A stretch of 64,000 nucleotides of DNA from Neolewinella litorea (GTDB taxonomy: Bacteria; Bacteroidota; Bacteroidia; Chitinophagales; Saprospiraceae), in the NCBI RefSeq assembly GCF_004803465.1, contig NZ_SRSF01000003.1:124001-188000 (forward strand). The letters are read 5' to 3'. Positions 49,683-58,721 of this stretch are shown piece after piece. The translations under genes and the position numbers were made by a program. Every line of letters starts with the position of its first letter. Within the stretch, counting starts at the first letter, position 1. The notes under the pieces were generated by a model. The model was not told the origin of the DNA, did no database searches, and saw nothing but the letters and a program-made list of their open reading frames with translations.

Positions 49683-51905
49683 GTGAAACTTTTTCTCTCC
49701 AGCCTGCTCCTCCTGCTTGCCCTCAACGCGGCGGGACAATCCCTGCAGTTCAACGAACGACAGGCCAACCTCCCGCCCCTCGCCACCGCCGTGGTTTTCC
49801 CCAACGGTATCCAGCTCGACGGCCGCGTCGATGAACTGGAATGGCAGGGCGGCCAACCCGCCAAGGACTTTTGGGAAACTTTTCCCAGCGATACCTCCTA
49901 CTCAGCTTACCCCACGGAGATCTACTTCGGCTACGACGATCAGAATCTTTACGTTGCCGCCATCTGCCGCACGCCGGGCAACCGCTTCATCATCCCCAGT
50001 CTGCGCCGCGACTACCGCGCCGGCGACAACGACAACATCACCTTTGTTTTTAACCCCTTCCGCGACAAGACCAACGCCATCGTATTCGGAATGAACCCCT
50101 ACGGGGTCAACCGGGAAGCGCTCATCTACAACGGCGGGGAGAACCGGGAGGACTTCCGCGAGGAATGGGACAACAAATGGCGGGGCGAAAGCTACATCGG
50201 CGATGATTTCTGGTCCTGCGAACTGGTCATCCCCTTTTCCAGCCTCCGCTTCCCCGACGGCGCCGCCGAGTGGTTCTTCAACAGCTACCGGATGGACACC
50301 CAGAGCAACACCCGCAGCACCTGGCACCGCATCCCCCAGAACCAGATCATCATGAGCCTGGCCTACATGGGCTCCCTGAAGTTCATCGACGGCGCCCCCC
50401 GCGCCCAGGGCAAAAACATTGTGGCCATCCCCTACGCCGGTGGCAGCATGCGCCGCGATTACGAGGCAGACACCCCCACCGAGTTCGACGGCGACGTGGG
50501 CGGCGACGCCAAGATCGGCATCGGCAGTGGCCTGAACCTCGACCTCACCGTTAACCCCGACTTCAGTCAGGTAGAGGTCGACCGCCAGGTGATCAACACC
50601 ACCCGCTTCGAGGTCTTTTTCCCCGAGCGCCGCCAGTTCTTCCTGGAGAACGCCGACCTCTTCGGTTCCTTCGGTTTCGAACGGGCCAACCCCTTCTTCA
50701 GCCGCCGCATCGGCGTGACGCGCGATACCACCACCGGGGAAGGCCTGCAGAACCCCATCTATTTCGGAGCCCGGCTCAGCGGCAAGGCCGACGACAACTG
50801 GCGCATCGGCCTGCTCAATATGCAGGCGGCGCGGAACCTCGAACAGGGTTTGCCGAGCTTCAACTACACCGTGGCCGCCACCCAGCGCCGCCTCGGCGCG
50901 CGGAGCAACGTAGGGGGCATCTTCGTCAACAAGCAGAATTTTACCAACTTCTCGGACAGCACGGAACGCAACGCCGACTTCAACCGCGTGGTGGGTTTCG
51001 ACTTCAACCTGGCTACCCGCGACAACGCCTGGAATGGTAAGACCTTCGTCCACCGCAGTTTCTCCCCCCAGGAAGGCGGCGACGACTACACGCACGGACT
51101 CAACCTCGAGTACCGCCACCGCAACTGGAACGTGGAATATGACCACCTGTACGTCGGCGAGGACTTCAACGCGGAAGTGGGCTTCGTCCCGCGGCGCGGC
51201 TACTTCACCAGTGGGGTGGAAGCCGCTTACATCCGCTACCCGGCCAGCCCGCGGGTGATCCAGAAGGGCCCGGTGATGGAAGCGCGGATGTTCTCCCAAC
51301 CGGGCGACGGCCTCACCGACCGCAACCTCATGGCTGGATACCAATGGCGCTACGCCAACACCAGTCGCTTCAACATGGGGGCCGGGTACGAGTACATCTT
51401 CCTGTTCAACGATTTTGACCCCTCCCGCACGGGGGCCACGCCGCTGCCCGGTGGGCAGGGCTACGGCTACTGGCGCGCCGGCGCGGAATACGCCAGCGAC
51501 GGACGCAAGCGCCTGAGTACCAGACTGGAAACGGAGGCCGGCCAGTTCTTCAACGGCTACGGTTACAGACTCTCCGGCAACCTCGAATACCGCTACCAGC
51601 CCTACGGCAGTATCGACTTGCGGTTCAGCTACCAGTACATTGACCTGCCCGAACCCTACGCCTCTACGGCGCTCTTCCTGATCGGTCCGCGGATCGATTT
51701 CACCTTCAGCAAGTCGGTCTTCCTCACCACCTTCGTGCAGTACAACGAACAGATCGACAACATCAACATCAACGCGCGGCTGCAGTGGCGCTTCGCCCCC
51801 GTAAGCGATTTCTTCCTGGTTTATACCGACAACTACGACAGTCTGGACATGGGCATCAAGAACCGCTCCCTGGTCGCGAAAGTCACGTACTGGCTCAACA
51901 TTTAG
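49683..51905 (+). CDS. exported DUF5916 protein with CBM9-like domain
   Basis: A 740-residue protein starting at GTG, with signal peptide VKLFLSSLLLLLALNAAGQ. The N-terminal part (about 35-235) is a carbohydrate-binding-module 9-like beta sandwich (LDGRVDELEWQGGQP, VYFGYDDQNLYVAA-type strand, FVFNPFRDKTNA, WSCELVIPFSSLRF). The C-terminal 480 residues are DUF5916, starting near GLNLDLTVNPDFSQVEVD and FFPERRQFFLENADLFG, with repeated amphipathic aromatic strands, as in an outer-membrane barrel. The function is unknown. It probably sits in the outer membrane and may bind or process a polymer. No clear promoter element precedes it; a TACCTTTA lies at 49585-49592. Confidence 0.88.
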   Translation: MKLFLSSLLLLLALNAAGQSLQFNERQANLPPLATAVVFPNGIQLDGRVDELEWQGGQPAKDFWETFPSDTSYSAYPTEIYFGYDDQNLYVAAICRTPGNRFIIPSLRRDYRAGDNDNITFVFNPFRDKTNAIVFGMNPYGVNREALIYNGGENREDFREEWDNKWRGESYIGDDFWSCELVIPFSSLRFPDGAAEWFFNSYRMDTQSNTRSTWHRIPQNQIIMSLAYMGSLKFIDGAPRAQGKNIVAIPYAGGSMRRDYEADTPTEFDGDVGGDAKIGIGSGLNLDLTVNPDFSQVEVDRQVINTTRFEVFFPERRQFFLENADLFGSFGFERANPFFSRRIGVTRDTTTGEGLQNPIYFGARLSGKADDNWRIGLLNMQAARNLEQGLPSFNYTVAATQRRLGARSNVGGIFVNKQNFTNFSDSTERNADFNRVVGFDFNLATRDNAWNGKTFVHRSFSPQEGGDDYTHGLNLEYRHRNWNVEYDHLYVGEDFNAEVGFVPRRGYFTSGVEAAYIRYPASPRVIQKGPVMEARMFSQPGDGLTDRNLMAGYQWRYANTSRFNMGAGYEYIFLFNDFDPSRTGATPLPGGQGYGYWRAGAEYASDGRKRLSTRLETEAGQFFNGYGYRLSGNLEYRYQPYGSIDLRFSYQYIDLPEPYASTALFLIGPRIDFTFSKSVFLTTFVQYNEQIDNININARLQWRFAPVSDFFLVYTDNYDSLDMGIKNRSLVAKVTYWLNI

Positions 51906-51994
51906 ACGGGGCGCGGACGCGGGTACCGGGCTCCGTGACTGGGGTGCAATCTTTCCCGGCGGGCGGTCGTTACCCCTCCCACTTTACTTGGTAC

Positions 51995-52867
51995 ATGCGG
52001 CAAACTATCATTCTCTTTTTCCTGGCTTTCGTCTTCGTTTTACCTGCCGGTATGCACGCCCAGCTTCAGATGCGGGGACTGGAAGCCGGTGTCTGGGCGG
52101 GAACGGCCTATTACCTGGGAGATCTCAACACCGAGTTCCGGTTCAATCGCCCCAACCTGGCCCTCGGCGCGGCCGGGCGCTACAACTTCAACCACCGGCT
52201 GGCCGCCCGCGCCAGCATCAACTACGGCCGCGTGTCGGCCCGCGACAGCGACAGTAAGAACACCTTCGAGCGGGAGCGGAACTTGAGCTTCTACTCCGAC
52301 GTCTACGACATTACCGGACAGTTCGAGTTCAACTTCCTGCCCTACTACCACGGTAGCCCGGATTACTTTTTCACCCCCTACGCTTTCGTTGGTTTCTCCG
52401 TCTTCGGTTACAACCCCAAGGCCCTCACGAACCGGGGGAGGGTGATCGCCCTCCAGCCCCTGGGCACCGAAGGACAGCCTCAGGGACAGGAATACAAGCG
52501 CATCAGCGCGGCCCTGGCTTACGGGGTGGGAGTGCGTTGGGACCTTACCTACGAGCTGAGCCTCGACGTGAGCCTGAGCCTGCGCAACACCCTTACCGAC
52601 TACCTCGACGACGTAAGTACCACCTATCCGGACCTTGACCGCCTGCGGGAGCAGCGCGGCGACTTGTCCTACGTCATGAGCGACCGCAGCAAATCCCCGG
52701 TGGAAGGGGAGCGCACGCCCCGCAGTTTTACCCAGCGGGGAGACGACTCCCTCAATGATCATTACATGTTCCTCGGTATGGGGATCAATTATTACTTCGG
52801 CGATGTCCTTTGCCCCAAGGTCCATAAGGGCAAAAAGCCCCGTAAGCCTAAGCGCCCCAAGCACTGA
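51995..52867 (+). CDS. DUF6089-like outer-membrane beta-barrel protein
   Basis: A 290-residue protein from the ATG at 51995 with signal MRQTIILFFLAFVFVLPAGMHAQ. The mature part begins LEAGVWAGTAYYLGDLNTEFRF and RYNFNHRLAARASINYGRV, typical of the small Bacteroidota outer-membrane barrels grouped as DUF6089. It has alternating aromatic strands (FTPYAFVGFSVFGYNP, GVGVRWDLTYELSLDVSL) and ends with a strand INYYFGD followed by a basic tail (KKPRKPKRPKH). Its role is unknown; relatives may be porin-like. It lies 90 bases after the DUF5916 gene and almost touches the convergent pyrD. Confidence 0.84.
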   Translation: MRQTIILFFLAFVFVLPAGMHAQLQMRGLEAGVWAGTAYYLGDLNTEFRFNRPNLALGAAGRYNFNHRLAARASINYGRVSARDSDSKNTFERERNLSFYSDVYDITGQFEFNFLPYYHGSPDYFFTPYAFVGFSVFGYNPKALTNRGRVIALQPLGTEGQPQGQEYKRISAALAYGVGVRWDLTYELSLDVSLSLRNTLTDYLDDVSTTYPDLDRLREQRGDLSYVMSDRSKSPVEGERTPRSFTQRGDDSLNDHYMFLGMGINYYFGDVLCPKVHKGKKPRKPKRPKH

Positions 52868-52870
52868 TGA

Positions 52871-53962
52871 TCATCCAGGCTGGACGAGTGACTTTTTGAT
52901 GCGCCGCACCAGACCCGGCCCCGCGTAGACCAGTCCGCTATACACCTGAATAAGTCGTGCCCCGGCCGCGAATTTCTCCTGCGCGGAAGCCACATCGTCG
53001 ATGCCCCCAACCCCGATAATGTCCAGTTCACCACCGCTCTGGGTACTGAGGTAGCGGATTACCTCCGTCGACCGTTCCCTGAGGGGCGCGCCGCTCAGCC
53101 CGCCGTTGCCAAGCGCGGCCACCTCTCCGGCTGCCGTGGCAAGGGGCTCCCTTGCGATGGTGGTGTTGGTGGCAATGATGCCGTCGATCCCCGATGCCGC
53201 AACGATTTCCAGGATATCGTCCAGTTGCCCCTGCGTTAGGTCCGGGGCAATTTTCAGCAGGATCGGCTTGCGCTGCCACAGTTCCCCGGGGCGGCCCAGC
53301 TTACCGTTCGTCTCGGTCTTCGCGGGGCGGGTCAGCTTTTCGTTCAACTCCTGGAGGGTGGTCAGCAGGGCCGTGAGCGGCTCCCGTTCCTGCAGGGCGC
53401 GCAGATTCGGAGTGTTGGGCGAACTTACGTTGACGACGAAGTAGTCGACGAGCGGGAACAGCCGCTCGAAGCAAATGACGTAATCCCGGGTCGCCGATTC
53501 GTTGGGCGTCACCTTGTTCTTGCCGATGTTGCCGCCGAGGATGACTTTGGGGGGGCGGCCGTCGCGCAGTAACCGGCTGGCCAGGGCGTCCACCCCCTCA
53601 TTATTGAAGCCCATACGGTTGATGAGGGCCCGGTCGGCGGGCAAGCGGAACAGACGGGGCCGGGGATTGCCTTCCTGCGGGAGGGGCGTGACGGTGCCCA
53701 GTTCCATGAAGCCGAAACCCAGGCTGGCCATATCCTTGTAGTACTTGCCGTCCTTGTCGAAGCCGGCCGCCAGGCCGACCGGGTTATGGAAGGGCAGTCC
53801 GAACACCCGGCGCTTCAGGCTGCGGTCGTGGTAGCGGTAGCGGGCCCGGAATAGATCGCTTACGCCTGGAGTTGACAGGGTAGCGGCGAGGCCCTGGACC
53901 GTTAAGCGGTGGGCTTCTTCCGGCGGCAGTTTGAAAAGCAGGGATTTCAGGGCATTATACAT
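52871..53962 (-). CDS. pyrD: quinone-dependent dihydroorotate dehydrogenase (class 2)
   Basis: A 363-residue FMN enzyme that oxidises dihydroorotate to orotate in pyrimidine synthesis and passes electrons to membrane quinone. The class 2 N-terminal helical extension (MYNALKSLLFKLPPEEAHRLT) identifies the membrane-linked type. The barrel shows GLAAGFDKDG (FMN/substrate), NRMGFNNEG, the active-site NVSSPNTPNLR with the catalytic Ser at 180/181, LLKIAPDLT and the C-terminal phosphate-binding GVGGIDD and VYSGLVY. The ATG at 53962-53960 is preferred because the family starts there. A perfect TAGCTTTG element ends five bases before it, overlapping the stop codon of the upstream stress-protein gene. 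Confidence 0.93.
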   Translation of the reverse strand: MYNALKSLLFKLPPEEAHRLTVQGLAATLSTPGVSDLFRARYRYHDRSLKRRVFGLPFHNPVGLAAGFDKDGKYYKDMASLGFGFMELGTVTPLPQEGNPRPRLFRLPADRALINRMGFNNEGVDALASRLLRDGRPPKVILGGNIGKNKVTPNESATRDYVICFERLFPLVDYFVVNVSSPNTPNLRALQEREPLTALLTTLQELNEKLTRPAKTETNGKLGRPGELWQRKPILLKIAPDLTQGQLDDILEIVAASGIDGIIATNTTIAREPLATAAGEVAALGNGGLSGAPLRERSTEVIRYLSTQSGGELDIIGVGGIDDVASAQEKFAAGARLIQVYSGLVYAGPGLVRRIKKSLVQPG

Positions 53963-53967
53963 GGACC

Positions 53968-53975
53968 CAAAGCTA
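53968..53975 (-). promoter_or_regulatory. -7 element of pyrD inside the upstream stop codon
   Basis: TAGCTTTG on the minus strand, full TAnnTTTG match. Its TAG is the stop codon of the preceding gene, and GGTCC separates it from the pyrD ATG. Confidence 0.55.
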
Positions 53976-54788
53976 CGCATCCTGTAGCACGAGCATGGGG
54001 ACTTCGCTGGCGAAGACCACCTTACTCACCGTACTCTCGTTGAACAGGCGGCCGAAGAAACCGTGGTCGTGGTACACCATGCAAAGCAGGTCGGCCTGGT
54101 GGAGCTTGACGGCGTTTTTGATGCCCTCGCTGATACTTTCGCTTTTTCCGCTGCGCACTTCCAGGCGGTAGTCGACCCCGGCCAGGTATTCCGGCAGTCG
54201 GGGATCGTAACCCTTGCCGTCGCCGTCTTCATCGCCGTGGTACACGATGAGTTCGGCGTTGTAGGCGCGCAGGATGCTCAACAGCGGCTCCAGTACGTGG
54301 GGGCCATCAAAGGGCTGCTCGTCTACCGACAGGATGACCCGGCGGATGTCGCGGAAAGGGCAGGTGGTGGGAACCACCAGCACCGGCAGTTGGGTATTCT
54401 TGATCACGGAGTTGGCTACGCTACCCGTGAACATTTCGCGGGCCGCGGTGGAGCCGCGGGTACCCATGACGATCAGGTCGTAATCCTTGGCTTTCGCCAC
54501 GCGGGTAATCGTGGGCCCCGGGGCCCCGTCGACGGTGTGCGTATCCATCGTGGCGCCGTTCTTCAGCTGGCCGGCGACCTCGCTCTGCACTTTTCCCATG
54601 GTCTCCATAGCCTGTTCGCGAATATGGTCGCGCATGTTTACCAGCACGCCCGCGGAGCTCGAATAGGGCTCTTCAACCGCGGAGACCAGCGACACCAGGC
54701 TTCCGAAGTGGTTGGCCAGCGAAATGCTGTAGGTCACGGCCGTGTTGGAGCTGTCGGAGTAATCGGTGGCTACCATTATCTTTTTCAT
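53973..54788 (-). CDS. tandem universal stress protein
   Basis: A 271-residue protein with two UspA-like domains; the ATG at 54788-54786 gives MKKIMVATDYSDSSNTAVTYS, the standard start. Domain 1 (about 1-145) has the ATP-binding loop VMGTRGSTAAREMFTGSVANSVI. Domain 2 (about 150-271) begins DIRRVILSVDE and is degenerate: the corresponding loop reads MVYHDHGFFGRLFNESTVSKVVF, lacking the GxxG loop. Tandem USPs of this kind are cytosolic stress and energy sensors. The gene is followed 10 bases later by the pyrD start; pyrD has its own promoter element, so the two are not necessarily co-regulated. Confidence 0.88.
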   Translation of the reverse strand: MKKIMVATDYSDSSNTAVTYSISLANHFGSLVSLVSAVEEPYSSSAGVLVNMRDHIREQAMETMGKVQSEVAGQLKNGATMDTHTVDGAPGPTITRVAKAKDYDLIVMGTRGSTAAREMFTGSVANSVIKNTQLPVLVVPTTCPFRDIRRVILSVDEQPFDGPHVLEPLLSILRAYNAELIVYHGDEDGDGKGYDPRLPEYLAGVDYRLEVRSGKSESISEGIKNAVKLHQADLLCMVYHDHGFFGRLFNESTVSKVVFASEVPMLVLQDA

Positions 54789-54897
54789 GGGAAATTTTTG
54801 TTTTTGAACGGGATTACCGCCTGGGGGTTTGCGGGGCGGTGGGTTGAACCCGCAATCTAGCACCCCCAGCATCGTTTTCCGTTGACCATCCTTTGTA

Positions 54898-54905
54898 TAA
54901 CTTCC
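54898..54905 (+). promoter_or_regulatory. -7-like element abutting the AAA gene start
   Basis: TAACTTCC, then CCTCC, then the ATG at 54911. Confidence 0.4.
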
Positions 54906-54910
54906 CCTCC

Positions 54911-56224
54911 ATGAACGAGCAGACCATTACGGGACTGCGTGCGGCCCTGGTCCACTCTCCCTCCAACCTCCCCCTTCGTCTCTTGCTGGCAGATTCCCTA
55001 CTCGCTCTTAATCGGTTAGCCGAAGCGGAGGAAGAATATAGCCAGGTTGCCGGTCAGTCGGCCGATCCCCAGGCGAGCGTTGGTCTGGCGACCATCTTCT
55101 TTCGCCGCGGTAATTTTTCGGCCTGCAACGTCATTCTCGAGGAAACGCTGGCGCGTCACGAGCCGGACCCCGCGGTCCTGGTGCTGTACGCGCGCGCCCT
55201 CCTTCGGGAAGGCGACACGGCCCGCGCCGTGGAAAATTACCGCAGGGCCGTTCTGCTGGACCCCGGACTGGAGGACACGGAACTCGACGGCGAACTGCGG
55301 TCCCGGGCTGAAGGCCCCCAGGAGAATTTGGTTGATCCCGCAGATACGGATACCCGATTCCTTCAACGCCCCGGCGTCACTTTTGCGGATGTCGGGGGGA
55401 TGGACGCCATCAAGCGCGAAATCGAACTCAAAATCGTCAACCCCCTCCTTCACCCCGAGCTTTACGCGGCCTACGGAAAGAAGGTGGGTGGTGGGATTTT
55501 ACTCTACGGCCCGCCGGGCTGCGGGAAAACGTTCATCGCCCGTGCCACTGCAGGTCAGGTACGCGCCCGGTTCATCAACGTTACGCTGAACGACATCCTT
55601 GACATGTGGATCGGCAACAGCGAAAAGAACCTGCACGATATCTTTGAACTGGCGCGCGCCAACGCGCCCTGCGTGCTCTTCATAGACGAGATTGACGCCC
55701 TCGGGGCGAGCCGGCGCGATATGCGGCAGTCGAGCGGTCGCGGGCTGATCAATCAGTTCCTCCAGGAACTGGACGGCATCGACCACGACAACGAGGGCGT
55801 GCTGATCGTCGGCGCCACGAATGCCCCCTGGAATCTCGACGCCGCTTTCCGCCGACCGGGTCGGTTCGACCGCATTCTGTTCGTGCCGCCGCCCGACACG
55901 GTTAGCCGCCGGTCGATCCTGTCGCTAAAACTGGCGGGGAAGCCCGTCGCAGCCCCGGACCTGGACAAAGTCGCCCGCAGAACGGAGCACTTTTCCGGCG
56001 CTGATCTCGACGCCCTCATCGATATTGCAGTTGAAGAGAAACTTGAGGCCGCCTTTGCGGATGGCATTCCCCGCCCGCTCGATACCGAAGACCTGCTGCG
56101 GGCCGCAAAAAAACACCGACCCAGTACCCAGGAGTGGTTTGCCACCGCCCGAAATTTTGCTCTTTACGCCAACGACGCCGGGCTGTACGATGACATCCTG
56201 GCTTACCTGAAAATCAACAAGTAG
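54911..56224 (+). CDS. TPR-AAA ATPase fusion
   Basis: A 437-residue protein from the ATG at 54911. The N-terminal ~125 residues form about three tetratricopeptide-like helical repeats (NLPLRLLLADSLLALNRLAEAE, DPAVLVLYARALLREGDTARAVENYRRAV). A linker leads to a single CDC48/p97-type AAA module: FADVGGMDAIKREI, Walker A GPPGCGKT (200-207), Walker B VLFIDEIDAL (Glu260), sensor-1 GATN (301-304) and Arg-finger region AFRRPGRFDR (Arg315/Arg318). The C-terminal lid holds FSGADLDALIDIAVEEKL. It should form a hexameric unfoldase or remodelling ring, but the substrate is unknown. The next gene begins one base after its stop codon, implying coupled translation and joint function. Confidence 0.87.
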   Translation: MNEQTITGLRAALVHSPSNLPLRLLLADSLLALNRLAEAEEEYSQVAGQSADPQASVGLATIFFRRGNFSACNVILEETLARHEPDPAVLVLYARALLREGDTARAVENYRRAVLLDPGLEDTELDGELRSRAEGPQENLVDPADTDTRFLQRPGVTFADVGGMDAIKREIELKIVNPLLHPELYAAYGKKVGGGILLYGPPGCGKTFIARATAGQVRARFINVTLNDILDMWIGNSEKNLHDIFELARANAPCVLFIDEIDALGASRRDMRQSSGRGLINQFLQELDGIDHDNEGVLIVGATNAPWNLDAAFRRPGRFDRILFVPPPDTVSRRSILSLKLAGKPVAAPDLDKVARRTEHFSGADLDALIDIAVEEKLEAAFADGIPRPLDTEDLLRAAKKHRPSTQEWFATARNFALYANDAGLYDDILAYLKINK

Positions 56225-56225
56225 G

Positions 56226-57470
56226 GTGGACGTGCAAGGGGCCGTGGCCCGGATCGAGCAGCTGCTGAGGCTGGAGAAGTACGACGCGGCGCGTCGAATC
56301 ATCGATGCAGGACTCCGCCGGGAACCGGAAGAAAGGTGGCTGCATCTATGCCTCGCAGAATGGGAATTCCTCGCCGGGAACCGGGATGAGGCCTCAAGGC
56401 AGGCGGATACGGTGGTGGGGCAACATCCCGATTGGTGCCGCGCCCACTACCTCAACGCGAGAATCAGGGTCACGGAAGGGGATTTCCCGGCGGCGGGGGA
56501 GGCGATCCGCGCCGCACTGGCCCTATCGCCGCAGGTGCCGGAGTACCTCGCTCGAATGGCCCATATTCAGATGGTCTTACATGAGCCCGACAAAGCCATC
56601 GCTTCGGCCTCGGCGGCCCTGGCGATTGGCCCGGCCAACGTGTTGGCGTTGAATGTACGTAGTCGCTCCCTGCTTGCGCAGGGGCGCATGGAGGAGGCCG
56701 CCGAAGCTTATCGGGTCGCCCTTGCGATCGCACCGGATGATGCGTATAATCATTTGAATTATGCCCGGTATCAGATAGTTGTTGACAAATACCGCTTGGC
56801 ACAGGAGCACTACCGAATTGCCTTGCAGTTACGTCCCGGACTCCACCAGGCGCGGGCCGGACTGGTGGAAGCGGTAAAGCTGGACCACCGGAGCTACCGG
56901 GGGTACCAAAAAGTCCTGGTCTGGAGTGCCGGTTCGGAGGCCCAGAGCGTAATGTCCTCCCTGGCGGTAGTGGGTGGGAGTATGGGGGGCATGGCCGTGC
57001 TCAAGACCCTGCCTTCCCCCCTGTCCCTGTACGTCTTGCTGTTCGGATTCCTAATCTTGTGGGCGATGTTGGGGTTTAGGTACCTGGTTAATCCTATCAC
57101 AAACTGGTTCCTGTTCTCCAATCGGGCGCACCGGACCCTGCTAGGGCAGCGGGAATGGCGGCTCACCTACGTCGTCACGGTTTGTGTAGCCTTGGGACTG
57201 GTCGGGGCACTGGCCTTTTTGGCTACGGCTTCCAGTACCGCCCTGGCGGTGATGACCTACGGGGGTACACTCGTCATTCCCGCCTATGCGATCTTCGGCG
57301 ATCAACGGGTGACCGGGCCCGGCTGGTGGTTTGCGGTCGCCCAGCCGCCGCTGGCCGTGGCGGGTATCCTGGCGACGCACTACTGGGTTGCTCCGGAACC
57401 CCTATACGCCCTCTCCTTCATTTGCCTAAGCTGCCTGGCGGGGGTGATGACCCGCCAGGAGTCCTTATAA
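56226..57470 (+). CDS. TPR protein with C-terminal membrane domain
   Basis: A 414-residue protein starting at GTG, one base after the AAA gene stop. The N-terminal ~235 residues are about six TPR units (MDVQGAVARIEQLLRLEKYDAARRI; WCRAHYLNARIRVTEGDFPAAGEAI; LALNVRSRSLLAQGRMEEAAEAYRVAL). The C-terminal ~170 residues contain about four transmembrane helices (LSLYVLLFGFLILWAMLGF; LTYVVTVCVALGLVGALAFLA; TLVIPAYAIFG; WWFAVAQPPLAVAGILA). The TPR face would be cytosolic and could recruit the TPR-AAA partner to the membrane. I do not recognise a named family for this architecture. Confidence 0.82.
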   Translation: MDVQGAVARIEQLLRLEKYDAARRIIDAGLRREPEERWLHLCLAEWEFLAGNRDEASRQADTVVGQHPDWCRAHYLNARIRVTEGDFPAAGEAIRAALALSPQVPEYLARMAHIQMVLHEPDKAIASASAALAIGPANVLALNVRSRSLLAQGRMEEAAEAYRVALAIAPDDAYNHLNYARYQIVVDKYRLAQEHYRIALQLRPGLHQARAGLVEAVKLDHRSYRGYQKVLVWSAGSEAQSVMSSLAVVGGSMGGMAVLKTLPSPLSLYVLLFGFLILWAMLGFRYLVNPITNWFLFSNRAHRTLLGQREWRLTYVVTVCVALGLVGALAFLATASSTALAVMTYGGTLVIPAYAIFGDQRVTGPGWWFAVAQPPLAVAGILATHYWVAPEPLYALSFICLSCLAGVMTRQESL

Positions 57471-57542
57471 TGGATGAAACCAGCCTTTCTGCGTACCGGT
57501 GACCGATCGCTATTCCGGCGGGGGCGCACCCGCCCCGTTTCG

Positions 57543-57550
57543 TACCTTTG
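57543..57550 (+). promoter_or_regulatory. -7 element of the holB-ricT unit
   Basis: TACCTTTG is a full TAnnTTTG match, ten bases before the holB ATG at 57561. Confidence 0.55.
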
Positions 57551-57560
57551 CCCACCGATC

Positions 57561-58703
57561 ATGACGTTCGATCAACTCATACACCACCCCCCCGGGCTCA
57601 GCCAGCTTCGGCAGATGGCGGCGGCCGACCGCCTGCCCCACGCCAACCTGCTTTTGGCCCCCCCCGGCGGCGGCGGATTGCCGGCCGCGCTGGCCGTGGC
57701 CAACCTGCTGCTGTGCGAGAATCGACAGGGGGAAGCCGGTGATACCTCCTGCGGCCACTGCCGCGCCTGCCGCAAGACCACCGGGGTCGTCCACCCCGAC
57801 CTGCACTTCACCTTCCCGACGGTCGGCTCAAAGGTTACCAGCGATCCCCTCCTGCCCCAGTGGCGGGAAGCCCTGCGCGATACCCCCTACCAGGAGGCCA
57901 ACGACTGGCTGCAACGCATCGGGGCCGAGAACAAGCAGGGCAACATCAACCGGGAAACCTGCGCCGCCATCCTGCGCAAGCTCAACCTCAAGATCTTCGA
58001 GGGCCGCTACAAGATCATGCTCATCTGGCTCCCGGAATACCTCGGCGCCGAAGGCAACCGCCTGCTGAAGATGATCGAGGAACCACCGGAGCGGACCATC
58101 TTCTTCCTGGTAGCCGAACGCATCGACCTGATCCTGACCACCATCCTGAGCCGCTGCCAGCTGACCAAACTCCTGCCGCCGAACAACGAAGAGGTAACCG
58201 CCGCCCTCCGCAACCGGGGCTTGCCTGGCACCCGCGCCGCCGCCGCCGCCCGCCTTGCCAATGGCAACTTCAACGTGGCACTCTCGCTGGCCGAGAGCGA
58301 GGCCGACAGCCACGGCCCCCGCCTGCTCGACTGGATGCGCGCCTGCTTTCAGGGCAGTCCGGCCCGCCTCGTCGAATGGACCGACGACTTCGCCGGCCTC
58401 GGCCGCGAAACCCAGAAACACTTCTTGCGCTACTGCCTCCACTTCTGGCGGGAGTTCCTGCTGCTGTCCGTCACCGGCAACGCCGACGGCCGCGTACGGC
58501 TCCCCCCGGAAGAGCTGGAAAGCGCTTCCAAGCTGTTGCCACTGGTCGACCACGACCAACTGGCGGCCATAACCCGACTGTTGAGCGAGTGCGCCGAACA
58601 CATCGAACGCAACGCCAACCCCAAAATCCTATTCCTGGATGCGGGTATCCAGATCCACCAACTCCTCCGCCACCGCAGTCCCGCCGGGGCCGCAAGGGCG
58701 TAA
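57561..58703 (+). CDS. holB: DNA polymerase III delta' subunit
   Basis: A 380-residue clamp-loader subunit. The start FDQLIHHPPGLSQLRQMAAADRLPHANLLLAPPGG is typical, and the Walker A-like loop PPGGGGLP lacks the Lys of an active P-loop, as in delta'. A four-Cys zinc module lies at Cys52, Cys64, Cys67 and Cys70 (DTSCGHCRACRK). Later motifs are NINRETCAAILRKLNLKIFEG, YKIMLIWLPEYLGAEGNRLLKMIEEPPERTIFFLVAE and the SRC motif ILSRCQ. The protein supports sliding-clamp loading. The ATG at 57561 was chosen because the upstream 29 codons are unlike the family. The ricT gene begins 18 bases downstream, the same order as holB-yaaT in Firmicutes. Confidence 0.9.
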   Translation: MTFDQLIHHPPGLSQLRQMAAADRLPHANLLLAPPGGGGLPAALAVANLLLCENRQGEAGDTSCGHCRACRKTTGVVHPDLHFTFPTVGSKVTSDPLLPQWREALRDTPYQEANDWLQRIGAENKQGNINRETCAAILRKLNLKIFEGRYKIMLIWLPEYLGAEGNRLLKMIEEPPERTIFFLVAERIDLILTTILSRCQLTKLLPPNNEEVTAALRNRGLPGTRAAAAARLANGNFNVALSLAESEADSHGPRLLDWMRACFQGSPARLVEWTDDFAGLGRETQKHFLRYCLHFWREFLLLSVTGNADGRVRLPPEELESASKLLPLVDHDQLAAITRLLSECAEHIERNANPKILFLDAGIQIHQLLRHRSPAGAARA

Positions 58704-58721
58704 ACATAAAAGCGACTCACT

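Noticed and set aside
49902-51344. 480-codon open frame opposite the DUF5916 gene
   Set aside because: Shadow of a clear barrel gene; no signal peptide or motif.
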